In this document: positions 8,127 through 16,060 of the stretch, piece by piece
Layout: each line of letters begins with the position of its first letter
Numbering within the stretch: the stretch's first letter is position 1
NCBI GenBank assembly: GCA_017941705.1
Contig: JAGAVX010000118.1
Location: 1 to 39,919, forward strand
Source of the DNA: Atopobiaceae bacterium
GTDB taxonomy: Bacteria > Actinomycetota > Coriobacteriia > Coriobacteriales > Atopobiaceae
Length of the DNA stretch: 39,919 nucleotides
Reading direction: 5' to 3'
Notes under the pieces: generated by a model
Databases searched by the model: none
What the model was told of the DNA's origin: nothing
The model's input: the letters and a program-made list of their open reading frames with translations, nothing else
Position numbers and translations under genes: made by a program

Positions 8127-9272
8127 CTACTGCATCAGCAGGTCGTCGCCGAGCGTGGCAACGTACTCTCCGAGCTTGGCAAGGCCGGCCTTGAAGTACT
8201 CGACGTCGCCGTAGCCGTAGCCAATGCGGAAACCGTGCTCCATGTTGAAGCACATGCCGTGGCACACCAGCGCACCTGTCTTCTCAAAGAGGTCCTCACA
8301 GAACTCCTTGGTCGGGATGTCCCAGTCGTAGGTCAGGAAGCTCGTGGAGCCGTGCGACTGGCATGCGAGGTGCAGGTGCGGCTGATCCTTGAGCCACTCG
8401 TTGAGCGCCGCGCGACCATCCTCGCAGATCTTGTGGTTACGCGCGAAGAGCGCCTCCTTGTGCTCCACCACGATGGCAGTCAGAAGCTCGGTGATGGGGC
8501 TCTCGCAGATGGTGTTGAACGAGCGCAGGTTCTTGATCACGTGGGTGAGGCCCAAGTCGCGCGTGGCGATCCAGCCGGTGCGCAGGCCCGCGCAGGAGAA
8601 GACCTTGGAGGTGCCGCCGGTGGAGATGCCGCGCTCGTAGACGTCGACGATGCTCGCCATGTAGCCCTCATCGAGGCCGCGATAGATCTCGTCGCAGACC
8701 ACGTAGGCGCCGACCGGGCGAGCGATGGCGGCAAGCTGCTCGAGCTCGGCACGGTCGAGGGCGTAGCCCGTGGGGTTGGAGGGGCTGGTCAGGAAGATGG
8801 CCTTGGTGTGGCCGTCAACTATCTCGGCGAGCCTGCGGAAGTTGATGCCAAAGCCATCCTCGGGACCGCACACGTACTCGCGCACCTCGCAGCCCAAAGC
8901 CTCGGGGATGGACACGAACTGCTGGTAGGAGGGCACGACGACAATGACGTTGTCACCCTTCTCGCAGAGTGCGTAGCAGGTGAGGGCGTTCGCGCTCGTG
9001 CCGCCGTGCACCACCATGACGTTCTCGGCGGAGATGGCCGGCGTCTCGAACATCGAGGCAAAGGCCTCCCTCAGGCGCGGCATGCCCTCAAAGTAGCCGT
9101 AGTGTAGGCTCATGTGGGCGAGCTCGTCAAAGACCTCCTCCTGCGACACGTCGCAAATCTCAAAGAGATCCTGCATGTTCATGGGCTTGCAACAGCTGGA
9201 GCCCATGTTGTAGGTCGCGACAGCGTCAAGCGGGTTGAGCCACCATTCAAGCTCGAACTTCTCGATGTTCAT
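8127..9272 (-). CDS. PLP-dependent aminotransferase, class I/II (paired with a cyclodeaminase-family enzyme)
   Basis: Fold-type I aminotransferase of 381 residues. SPSNPTGY (163-170), CDEIYRG (193-199), Schiff-base lysine K223 in TSKVFSCAGLRTGW and phosphate-binding R231 are intact. The N-terminus carries an unusual NMGSSCCKPM stretch (22-31) before the first helix. AGAGAGGA precedes the ATG by about seven bases; longer in-frame extensions would enter the neighbouring gene. It lies 55 bases downstream of the ornithine-cyclodeaminase-family gene and is probably translated from the same mRNA, suggesting that both act on one amino acid. Substrate unknown. Confidence 0.88.
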   Translation of the reverse strand: MNIEKFELEWWLNPLDAVATYNMGSSCCKPMNMQDLFEICDVSQEEVFDELAHMSLHYGYFEGMPRLREAFASMFETPAISAENVMVVHGGTSANALTCYALCEKGDNVIVVVPSYQQFVSIPEALGCEVREYVCGPEDGFGINFRRLAEIVDGHTKAIFLTSPSNPTGYALDRAELEQLAAIARPVGAYVVCDEIYRGLDEGYMASIVDVYERGISTGGTSKVFSCAGLRTGWIATRDLGLTHVIKNLRSFNTICESPITELLTAIVVEHKEALFARNHKICEDGRAALNEWLKDQPHLHLACQSHGSTSFLTYDWDIPTKEFCEDLFEKTGALVCHGMCFNMEHGFRIGYGYGDVEYFKAGLAKLGEYVATLGDDLLMQ

Positions 9273-9327
9273 GATTGTGTCCTCTCTGGTATGCGGCGGA
9301 AGCCGCTTCGCTTCCTGTGTGTTGGGG

Positions 9328-10338
9328 TTAGAGCTCGACTGTGGTGCCGACGCCCTCGACTTCGGCAGTCTTGATGATGCGGGCGATGGTCGCGAGGTCC
9401 TGCAGCGACAGGCCCGTGGAGTCGAACACGGTGATCTGGTCGTCGCTTGTGCGGCTGGCCACGGTACCGTCGATGACGGCGCCGATCTCGTCAAGCGCGT
9501 CTTCGAGCATGCCCTGCTTGTGGGGCATCTCGCATTCGCCCACCGTCAGGCACTGGTGCACGTCATCGACGACCACACGGGCATGGGCGAGCAGCTCGGA
9601 GGCGACTTCCTGCTTGCCCGACTTGTCGGCGCCGACGCAGCTGACGTGCGTGCCGGGGCGAACCCACTCAGCATGCAGATAGGGCTGGTAGCTGGGCGTT
9701 GCAGTCATGATGATGTCGGCTTGGTGCACGGCTTCTTCGAGTGCGGCGGTCTCGATGATGGGAGCCAACGTGTCAGTGCCGGCCAACAGATTCGCAACGG
9801 CGTCTTGGATTTCGTCAAGACGCTCGGACTTGGTCGCACCGTGCAGCGGATTGGTCACGATCACGCGGGAAAGCTGCGGCAGTGCGAGCAGGTTGGCAGC
9901 GATGAGATAGGGGCACAGGCCGCCGTCGCCGCAGACGGTGAGCGTGTGTGCGTCCTTGCGCGCGAGCCACTTGGCACCAACGGCTCCTGCTGCGCCCGTG
10001 CGATAGCGGGTGATGGGCATTGCGTTGAGCACGGCCTTTGGCGCACCGGTCTCAAAGTCAAACACGAGCGAAGTTCCATGGTAGACCGGAAGCCCATGAT
10101 CCGGATTGTCGTAGTAGCAGCTGATGGCCTTGAGGCCCCAGATCCCGTCGTCGTCGAGGTTGCCGCTCTTAAGGTCCATGTCACGCACTCCCTCGCGGAA
10201 GTCGTGATAGAGCAGCGGCCAGACCGAGCCGGAGCCCTGGTGCTTCTGCAAGTACGCTCCTTCGACTGCCTCGAGTGCCATTGGGATGGTCACGAGGCTG
10301 GCAACCTCATTTGCGTTCAGTATGCGTATGGTGTCCAT
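9328..10338 (-). CDS. ornithine cyclodeaminase / mu-crystallin family protein
   Basis: NAD(P)-dependent enzyme of the OCD/mu-crystallin family (336 residues), whose members include ornithine cyclodeaminase, alanine dehydrogenase and ketimine reductases. Family features are visible: a conserved RTGAAGAVGAKWLAR segment, a Rossmann beta-alpha-beta unit, TATPSYQPYL, GTHVSCVGADKSGKQEV and the VVDD that follows. The nucleotide loop reads CGDGGLCPYLIAAN where the family usually has GxGxQA, so cofactor binding may differ. The ATG at 10338 has GGAGGGG five bases upstream; the in-frame ATG at 10362 lacks a ribosome-binding site. It is the first gene of a two-gene unit with the aminotransferase. Confidence 0.85.
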   Translation of the reverse strand: MDTIRILNANEVASLVTIPMALEAVEGAYLQKHQGSGSVWPLLYHDFREGVRDMDLKSGNLDDDGIWGLKAISCYYDNPDHGLPVYHGTSLVFDFETGAPKAVLNAMPITRYRTGAAGAVGAKWLARKDAHTLTVCGDGGLCPYLIAANLLALPQLSRVIVTNPLHGATKSERLDEIQDAVANLLAGTDTLAPIIETAALEEAVHQADIIMTATPSYQPYLHAEWVRPGTHVSCVGADKSGKQEVASELLAHARVVVDDVHQCLTVGECEMPHKQGMLEDALDEIGAVIDGTVASRTSDDQITVFDSTGLSLQDLATIARIIKTAEVEGVGTTVEL

Positions 10339-10362
10339 AGACCCCTCCACCAACTTGCGCAT

Positions 10363-11590
10363 GACGGTATTGGCCCAGTGGGCGCCGTATGCAAATCTTT
10401 ATTGGAAGAGGCCAGGCGGAGGCGGAGGGAGACACGCGTTGCCTCGAGACCGTCCCGGAGTCGCCCCTGCTCCACGACCGGTGTAGGAGTGGCTTCTTAG
10501 GGCTGATGATAGGCGGCTACTTAGTGACAGACAAATTGAATAGAGGGCGCGTATAAGGGTGATTTGATGCCCTGCTGATGGCCGCGAACGGAGCTGCACC
10601 GCTGAAAGAGCTGCGGATTTACGGTCGAATTAGGGTTGCAGATTATCTCATAAAACTAAGATTGTAAACAAAATAATGGATAACGGCATTCATAGGTGAT
10701 CCACAACTCTCTGATGGCGAAATATGCCTAGGGTTGCCGACCGGGCGTGTCTTCAAAGTCGGACGGATTGGCGGAGGGTTTCGAGGAGCCAATGAGCAGC
10801 CCAGTGCGGGGCGATGGGGAGACTTCGCGAGAGCGATCTGGTCGCCTCTTCGAGTTGCGGTCGCAGCGTGTTACAAGCAGTTTGACCTAGCTGCGCGGCA
10901 TCACGATGAGGCGGACGCGCGCAGCGCTCGTGCGGCTTTGGCTGCGGCATGTCACGGTCGTTCTGCACGACAGTACGTCGTTTTGACCAGGTTGGACGGA
11001 CTGTACGTCAAAGCGTCGATTTCAGAGCACGTGGAGCCAAGTTAGTCGCAACCCTTACGTACGAACTTTTGCTAATGGTCACTTTAGCGTACGGTCCCAT
11101 GCGGCAGCTGCGATTGCGCGTAGCCTCGCTCGCCGTGCCAAGTCTTGAGTAAGCAACAGCCGGCGGTTGGTGAAGGTTATGCCGTGCGTGCAGAGGCCTT
11201 TCCCCAACAAAGCGCGTGACGATCCGCATCGGGCTCGTGCGTAATACTGGGCAGCGCAACACCTCCGGAGTACCCACTTCGCGAGTTAGAGTGCGCCTGA
11301 CCCTGACGGCCGGAGAAAGCGCCGCACTATGAAAGCCGGCGCAATACGAGCTTCGGCTGCGCTTGGCGCCGGCCCTCTGAGCCGCTCGCCTCGCGCAAGC
11401 AACCATGCGCCGCCCCGCGATCCAAGCATGCCGCACACGCCCCATTCAGAGCTCAAAAACCATCACACTTTTGGCCCTCGCGCTCTTGAGGCTCTGTAAG
11501 GCCGTATATGGCCCAGTGTCTCTCTGGTACGACTGTTTCATCGTTTACGTCAAATAGAAGCCCAATAACGGGCTTGTGTGGCCTCGTTTT
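10363..11590. other. 1.2-kb region without a credible gene
   Basis: No open frame here has a family signature together with a plausible start and ribosome-binding site. Part of it (10500-10730) is clearly AT-richer than the surroundings. On the minus strand TTGTTT and GATAAT, spaced 18 bases (complement of about 10640-10669), could be a promoter for the cyclodeaminase unit with a leader of about 300 nt. Near 10979-11015 CGTTTTGAC and GTCAAAGCG form a stem with one G-U pair. GCTAA/TTAGC at 11071-11088 forms a smaller one, close to CGTACG at 11058 and 11088. The region may hold regulatory DNA or decayed mobile DNA. Confidence 0.5.
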
Positions 11591-11620
11591 TTGACCCTGT
11601 CGTATGGTATTTGGTATGCA
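11591..11620 (+). promoter_or_regulatory. promoter candidate before the methyltransferase
   Basis: TTGACC (11591-11596) is followed after 17-18 bases by GTATGC/TATGCA, about 30 bases before the start codon. The -35 is good, the -10 weak. Confidence 0.4.
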
Positions 11621-11646
11621 GAAGAATCTATGTACGGGAGGGAAGC

Positions 11647-12321
11647 ATGGTCGATCGGCGGCTCTTGGTGCAAGCGCTCGTGCGGTATGTAGTCGGTGCC
11701 GCACTCGTCGCCCTTCTGGTGTTTGTGCCCGCGGGGACCATACGCTATCCGGGAGGGCTCCTACTCATGGGATGCCTGTTCGTTCCGATGTTCATCGTGG
11801 GCATCGCCCTGTTGCTCCATAACCCAACACTGCTTCGAAAGCGTCTGAGCGCCCGCGAACAGGAATCCGCACAACGTGCCGTGGTGGCGGTGAGTGGTCT
11901 CATGTTCGTGGCGGCCTTCATAGTTGCTGGGCTGAGCTTCCGCTTTGGATGGCTCACGGCCCCGGGCGCCGTCCAGCATGGTGCGGCGATCGTTTTTCTC
12001 TTTGGCTATATGCTCTACGGCGAAGTCATGCGAGAGAACACGTACCTCTCGCGTACGGTCGAGGTTCAGAGGGGGCAGCGCGTCATAGACACGGGTCTCT
12101 ACGGTGTCGTGCGGCATCCCATGTACCTAGCAACCATCTTGATGTTTCTGTCCATGCCCTTGATGCTGGGGTCGTGGGTGGCGTTTCTCATCATGCTGCC
12201 CTACATACCCCTCATGGCGGCCCGCGCGACTAATGAGGAGAAGGTGCTAGCACGAGGCCTTACGGGCTACCAGGCATACCAAAAACGCGTGCGTTGGCGT
12301 CTCGTTCCATTTGTCTGGTAA
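11647..12321 (+). CDS. membrane methyltransferase, isoprenylcysteine carboxyl methyltransferase/PEMT-like
   Basis: Integral membrane protein of 224 residues with about five hydrophobic helices. The C-terminal half has the ICMT/PEMT signature: GLYGVVRHPMYLATI, where Arg-His-Pro-x-Tyr forms the SAM-binding motif, and the ending EEKVLARGLTGYQAYQKRV. Bacterial members methylate lipids or small molecules in the membrane; the substrate here is unknown. ATG 11647 lies behind GGGAGG. It stands alone after a long gene-free region and 77 bases before the toxin-antitoxin operon. Confidence 0.8.
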   Translation: MVDRRLLVQALVRYVVGAALVALLVFVPAGTIRYPGGLLLMGCLFVPMFIVGIALLLHNPTLLRKRLSAREQESAQRAVVAVSGLMFVAAFIVAGLSFRFGWLTAPGAVQHGAAIVFLFGYMLYGEVMRENTYLSRTVEVQRGQRVIDTGLYGVVRHPMYLATILMFLSMPLMLGSWVAFLIMLPYIPLMAARATNEEKVLARGLTGYQAYQKRVRWRLVPFVW

Positions 12322-12350
12322 AGCAAGCCTTTGACCTGTGGATTATTGGC

Positions 12351-12390
12351 TTGAGAGATAGGTTTTGCTATATATGCTTTATGTAAAGCA
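12351..12390 (+). promoter_or_regulatory. promoter and palindromic operator candidate of the toxin-antitoxin operon
   Basis: TTGAGA (12351-12356) and TATGCT (12373-12378, spacer 16) form a promoter candidate. The palindrome TGCTTTA-TG-TAAAGCA (12375-12390) overlaps the -10 box and ends nine bases before the antitoxin start. Type II antitoxins commonly repress their own operon at such sites, so autoregulation is likely. Confidence 0.55.
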
Positions 12391-12398
12391 GGAATAGG

Positions 12399-12797
12399 AT
12401 GCATATGAAGCAAACAAAGCTAGCAGCGTCGCAAGTTGCACAGATTAACGTTCGTATCGAGCGAGCCCTCAAAGAGGAGGGTGATGCCGCCCTCGCCGAG
12501 GCTGGGATCTCCCCATCTCAGGTCGTACGAGATCTATGGGGGAGATTGGCGCAGAGGGGAGAGGCCATCAGTGATGTGATGGCGGTTCTCGGTTCAGGTG
12601 AGCGCACATCAGAGGAGCGCGCCGCCACCGAGGCTCGGCTTGCGATTCTCGATCGCATCACACGTCGCCGCGACGAGCTCGCGTCGCGCCTGGGGCTGTC
12701 TATGGCGGACATGCCCGTCTATCCAGATGGCTACGAATGGCAGGAGCGCGTCTACCAAGAGCGTGATCGCAAGTGGGATCGGAGGGGTCTCTCATGA
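12399..12797 (+). CDS. RelB/DinJ-like antitoxin
   Basis: 132-residue protein whose first half looks like a ribbon-helix-helix RelB/DinJ antitoxin: QINVRIERALKEEGDAALAEAGISPSQVVRDLWGRLAQRG, with a beta-strand followed by two helices and the 'x-G-x-S-x-x-x-x-x' turn. The second half is charged and helical and would wrap the toxin. Two ATGs (12399, 12405) are possible; AGGA precedes the first. Its stop overlaps the toxin start (ATGA), a typical antitoxin-toxin coupling. DinJ normally pairs with a YafQ/RelE-fold toxin, but here the partner is a PIN nuclease. Confidence 0.75.
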   Translation: MHMKQTKLAASQVAQINVRIERALKEEGDAALAEAGISPSQVVRDLWGRLAQRGEAISDVMAVLGSGERTSEERAATEARLAILDRITRRRDELASRLGLSMADMPVYPDGYEWQERVYQERDRKWDRRGLS

Positions 12798-13288
12798 GTG
12801 TCAAGGCGCCTCAGATCATGCTTGACACCAACGTGTGGCTTGACGTGTTCGTACCGGGACGCGCCGGATCGGCGACTGCCACGCGACTCGTCCGGAGCGC
12901 CATCGAGGCCAATGCCACCCTGCTCTACTCGGCTCGTATCATCACGGAGTTGTTCTACGAGATTCGTCGTGACGCGGCGGAGTGGGTCAGGGCGAGTGCG
13001 GGCAGCGTGCCCAAGGAGGCGGCGCGCCTCTGTCACGACTATGCCTGGAGTTGCATTGAGGACCTGTACCAGCTCGCCGTTGCGGTGGGAACCGACAACG
13101 CCGATGTGCAGTTGGCGCTGAGATACCGGACGCTGAGCGAGGACCTGGACGACAACCTAATGCTGACCGCGGCGCAGCGTGCCGATGTGGACTACCTAGT
13201 GACATCCGACCGCATCCTGTTGAGCAAGGCGACTGTCGCCGCATTGGCCCCGCAGGACATGCTCACCGTACTCGAGACGGGGCTATAG
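12794..13288 (+). CDS. PIN-domain toxin (VapC-like ribonuclease)
   Basis: 164-residue PIN-domain protein. Acidic metal-binding residues fit the family: D11 in LDTNVWLD, E52 in TELFYE, D119/D120 in LDDNLMLTAA and D139 in VTSDR. VapC-type toxins cut tRNA or rRNA. The start ATG at 12794 overlaps the antitoxin stop by four bases and has GGAGGGG at 12781. The middle section (62-105) is longer than in short VapC proteins and resembles the PIN_3 group. No terminator follows; the next 500 bases have no gene. Confidence 0.78.
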   Translation: MSVKAPQIMLDTNVWLDVFVPGRAGSATATRLVRSAIEANATLLYSARIITELFYEIRRDAAEWVRASAGSVPKEAARLCHDYAWSCIEDLYQLAVAVGTDNADVQLALRYRTLSEDLDDNLMLTAAQRADVDYLVTSDRILLSKATVAALAPQDMLTVLETGL

Positions 13289-13807
13289 GGCACAAAACTG
13301 AAACTGACAGATAGATTAGAATGTAAAACTCACAGTTTGTTCCGCGGACGAGTCGAAGGTTGCGGTACAGCTTCGCCACTCGCTAAACGATAAAAGATTG
13401 ATGTTATGGAGCAGCGCTCCCGCTCCGCTCCGCGCTGGCGGAATTCCCCGCGACTCCAGCGAGGCAGAAGTGCGGTCAGCGTGTCGAGCACCATGCCCGC
13501 AAACCCGATTACCCACTCATGACGTTCGCCAGGTGGGGCGACGAGAGGTCGCACGGAGCCACGTTCCCCGCTGTGGGAGGCGACCTGTCACGCCGAAGGT
13601 CGCCCCAAGGCCCAACGGCCCGCGCGGGGTGGCCGCTCGGTGCGCAGACGGCGTCGGTAGCTTCGTTCATATTCGATATCCGTTGCGGTGGAGGTGAGAT
13701 AGCCAAAGTCGGCACGGCTGCGATACTCGATACATGGGATAATGAACCGGTTGATGACCCGCAGGAGAGAAGCCGCACGCCTGCGGAGCCGCGTGAAAGG
13801 AAACCGC
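13289..13807. other. intergenic region with a long nested hairpin
   Basis: No credible gene lies here; the short frames on both strands have no recognisable domain. A nested structure spans 13534-13607: outer stem TGGGGCGAC (13534-13542)/GTCGCCCCA (13599-13607), middle stem AGGTCGC (13546-13552)/GCGACCT (13580-13586), and inner CCAC/GTGG (13559-13562, 13573-13576). TGGGATAAT at 13735-13743 is an extended -10 candidate for the nitroreductase. Confidence 0.5.
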
Positions 13808-14305
13808 ATGAGTGCCATCTACCAGCGCGCCAGCGTTCGCCAATACACAAACGATCCGGTGACGGATGACGACGTGCGCGCCATTCTCCGCGCTGCGATG
13901 GCAGCTCCCTCTGCGGGCAACCAACAGCCGTGGGAGTTCTGGGTGACGCGCGACGAGGCAAAGCGCGAGGAGCTTGCGGCAGCGAGCAAGTACGCGACGC
14001 CCTGTCGTCGTGCGCCCCTCGTTCTGACCTTCTGCTTGCGCATCGAAGCGCGCTTTCCCAGCATGCTCCAGCAGGACATGGGCGCCTGTGTGGAAAACGC
14101 GCTCATCGAGGCAGCGGACTTGGGGCTCGGGGCGGTCTGGATGGGCATCTACCCGGAGGCCGATCGCATGGAGGCCGTGCGGGCGGCCCTCGCGCTTCCT
14201 GATGGGGTGGAGCCCTTTGCGCTCGTTGCGGTGGGGCATCCCGCTGACACGCCAGAGCCCCAGGGCGCGGCACGCTTTGATGACACCCGGATTCATTGGG
14301 AGTAA
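13808..14305 (+). CDS. nitroreductase family protein
   Basis: FMN-dependent oxidoreductase of the nitroreductase fold (165 residues). The N-terminal SVRQYTNDPVTDDDVRAILRAAMAAPSAGNQQPWEFW is the standard FMN-binding start, and DLGLGAVWMGIYP plus the VGHPAD segment match the second half. The natural substrate is unknown; relatives reduce quinones, flavins or nitro compounds. ATG 13808 lies behind AAAGGA, and an upstream in-frame extension lacks support. It ends eight bases before the AI-2E-family gene and probably leads that operon. Confidence 0.87.
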   Translation: MSAIYQRASVRQYTNDPVTDDDVRAILRAAMAAPSAGNQQPWEFWVTRDEAKREELAAASKYATPCRRAPLVLTFCLRIEARFPSMLQQDMGACVENALIEAADLGLGAVWMGIYPEADRMEAVRAALALPDGVEPFALVAVGHPADTPEPQGAARFDDTRIHWE

Positions 14306-14313
14306 GGAAACGA

Positions 14314-15507
14314 ATGAGCGCGAAAGCAAGATTCTCGTTTATTGACCGGCGCTATGCCAAGATCTGCGCATATGCATCCGCGACCGTGCTTGCTACGGCC
14401 GCCGCCATTATGTGCCTGCAGGCCGCGTCGCCCGTGTTTGCCAAGGCGTGGAACCTGATTCGCGCGGTGCTCGAGCCGATGGTGTACGGCGCGGCCTTCT
14501 CGTACGTGCTCAATCCACTGGTCAAGCGGATTACGCGCTACCTTTCGCGCTTCGAGCGCTTTGCGGGGCCAGAGAACGGCGAGAAGCGGCGCAACACGGC
14601 GGTGGTGCTTGCGCTGATTCAGGTCGCGCTGATCATCCTCATGGTGCTGCTCCTTCTCCTGGTCATGGTAGCCCATAGCCTATCGAGTCTTGACTGGGTG
14701 GGCATCCAGGCCTATATCGCAGATCTCATGGGCAACTTTGACAAGCTCGTTGAGCAGGCAGAACAGTTCCTCGAGGAGTGGCACATCGTTTCGACGGGCA
14801 GCGAGAACAATCTGGTGACAGCGTTCAACGGTGCCAAGAATGCAGCCACGACCCTGCTGTTTGCCGTGATCTTTGGCATCTACTTCCTCATCGATGGTCC
14901 GCGTGTGACGGACTACCTGGCACGCATTACCAAGGCGATTCTGGGCGAGTACTCGGTTGACCCCTCTCGCATCATCGAGGATGCCGACTTCGTCTTTTCT
15001 GGCTACTTCAGAGGCCAAGGCATCGACGCGCTTATCGTTGGCGGTCTGTCTGGTATTGCGCTTACGGCCATTGGCGTGCCCTTTGGACCTGTGGTCGGCT
15101 TGCTTACCGGTCTGGGCAACCTCATCCCCTATGTGGGAGGACCGGTTGGCTTTGCATCAGTTGCGCTTATGTGCGCCCCTGAGGGCTCCTGGGGAAAGAT
15201 GATTCTGGGCTTTGTGGTCATGGCGGTGGTCATGTTCGTCGATGCCAACATCATCAATCCCAAGCTGCTGTCCAATAACGTCGAGGTTCACCCCATCCTC
15301 GTGGTGGCAGCGCTCATCGCAGGCGGCGCCGTGGGCGGTGTCGCTGGCATGCTCGTCGCCGTGCCGACGGCTGCCTTCCTCAAGATCCAGCTCGACCGTT
15401 GGCTTGAGAAGCGCGAGGACGAGCTAGCGGTGCGCGCCGTGGATGGCGAAGAAGAGGACGAGGACACGGTCATGGTTGAGATCGAGACCGTGCCCGAGGC
15501 GGAGTAG
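14314..15507 (+). CDS. AI-2E family transporter (PF01594)
   Basis: Polytopic membrane protein of 397 residues with helices near 18-38, 45-65, 98-120, 185-205, 245-300 and 315-350. The family core is visible in YFRGQGIDALIVGGLSGIAL, GNLIPYVGGPVG and NPKLLSNNVEVHPILVV. Some members export autoinducer-2; others are Na+/H+ antiporters or of unknown function, so the name is only a family label. The last 30 residues are acidic and cytosolic. ATG 14314 lies in the GGAGTAAGGAAA context that contains the preceding stop. The MGMT gene follows after three bases. Confidence 0.88.
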   Translation: MSAKARFSFIDRRYAKICAYASATVLATAAAIMCLQAASPVFAKAWNLIRAVLEPMVYGAAFSYVLNPLVKRITRYLSRFERFAGPENGEKRRNTAVVLALIQVALIILMVLLLLLVMVAHSLSSLDWVGIQAYIADLMGNFDKLVEQAEQFLEEWHIVSTGSENNLVTAFNGAKNAATTLLFAVIFGIYFLIDGPRVTDYLARITKAILGEYSVDPSRIIEDADFVFSGYFRGQGIDALIVGGLSGIALTAIGVPFGPVVGLLTGLGNLIPYVGGPVGFASVALMCAPEGSWGKMILGFVVMAVVMFVDANIINPKLLSNNVEVHPILVVAALIAGGAVGGVAGMLVAVPTAAFLKIQLDRWLEKREDELAVRAVDGEEEDEDTVMVEIETVPEAE

Positions 15508-15510
15508 CCC

Positions 15511-15885
15511 ATGGGAGCCTTCAACGACAAGGTCTATGAGGTGGTCCGGCAGATCCCGTACGGATGCGTGAGTACCTACGGCGACGTTGCGCGTGCCATC
15601 GGCCAGCCCCGCAAGGCCCTGTTCGTCGGCTATGCCATGAAGAGTTCGATGGAGGACGGTGCCGTTCCGTGCCATCGGGTCGTGTTCAAGGATGGGCATC
15701 TGTACGCGACCAATGACGACGGAAGCCCTACCGTGCAAAAGATCATGCTCGAGCGCGAGGGCGTGCCGTTCCTCGACGAGGACCACGTCGACCTTGATGC
15801 CTGCCATTGGACGCCCGGTCGGATGGACGCGGAGGGGCGTCCCACGGACATCGACTGGCAGGCAGAGATGGGCGACCTCTTCTGA
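15511..15885 (+). CDS. MGMT family protein (alkylguanine-DNA alkyltransferase domain)
   Basis: 124-residue protein made only of the DNA-binding/active-site domain of O6-alkylguanine-DNA alkyltransferases: VRQIPYGCVSTYGDVARAIGQPRKALFVGYAM, then PCHRVV with the acceptor cysteine. Alkyltransferase-like (ATL) proteins have Trp in place of that Cys, so this one could be catalytic, although it lacks the N-terminal domain of Ogt. The final 40 residues (WTPGRMDAEGRPTDIDW) extend past the usual end. It is translationally close to the AI-2E-family gene, with GGAG inside that gene's end. Confidence 0.83.
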   Translation: MGAFNDKVYEVVRQIPYGCVSTYGDVARAIGQPRKALFVGYAMKSSMEDGAVPCHRVVFKDGHLYATNDDGSPTVQKIMLEREGVPFLDEDHVDLDACHWTPGRMDAEGRPTDIDWQAEMGDLF

Positions 15886-15907
15886 CGCAGGCGGGTAAAC
15901 CCCTTCT

Positions 15908-15933
15908 GGGCGAGAGGCGTTCCCGCCTCGCGC
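15908..15933 (+). other. hairpin after the MGMT gene
   Basis: GGCGAGAGGCG and CGCCTCGCGCC pair around TTCC with one mismatch. No U-run follows, so termination is uncertain. Confidence 0.35.
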
Positions 15934-15990
15934 CAAGACCGTCTCTCCTGTGGCTCTTCTGTTTATCTGCGCGAAGGCGAGCAATCTCGC

Positions 15991-15996
15991 TACAAT
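15991..15996 (+). promoter_or_regulatory. -10 box candidate before folP-folK
   Basis: TACAAT lies about 65 bases before the folP-folK start, with no clear -35. Confidence 0.35.
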
Positions 15997-16060
15997 AGCC
16001 GTATCTGTATCTCGGCGGCACTGCTGTCGTGGGTGGACGAACACGAAAGGGACCAGACCC

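Noticed and set aside
10734..11445. Short frames of 103 (+) and 145 (-) codons in the gene-free region
   Set aside because: No ribosome-binding sites, skewed Arg/Ala composition and no domain. They are likely chance frames.
13330..13961. Minus-strand frames across the gap and nitroreductase gene
   Set aside because: They run through the hairpin and the shadow of the nitroreductase. No supported start.
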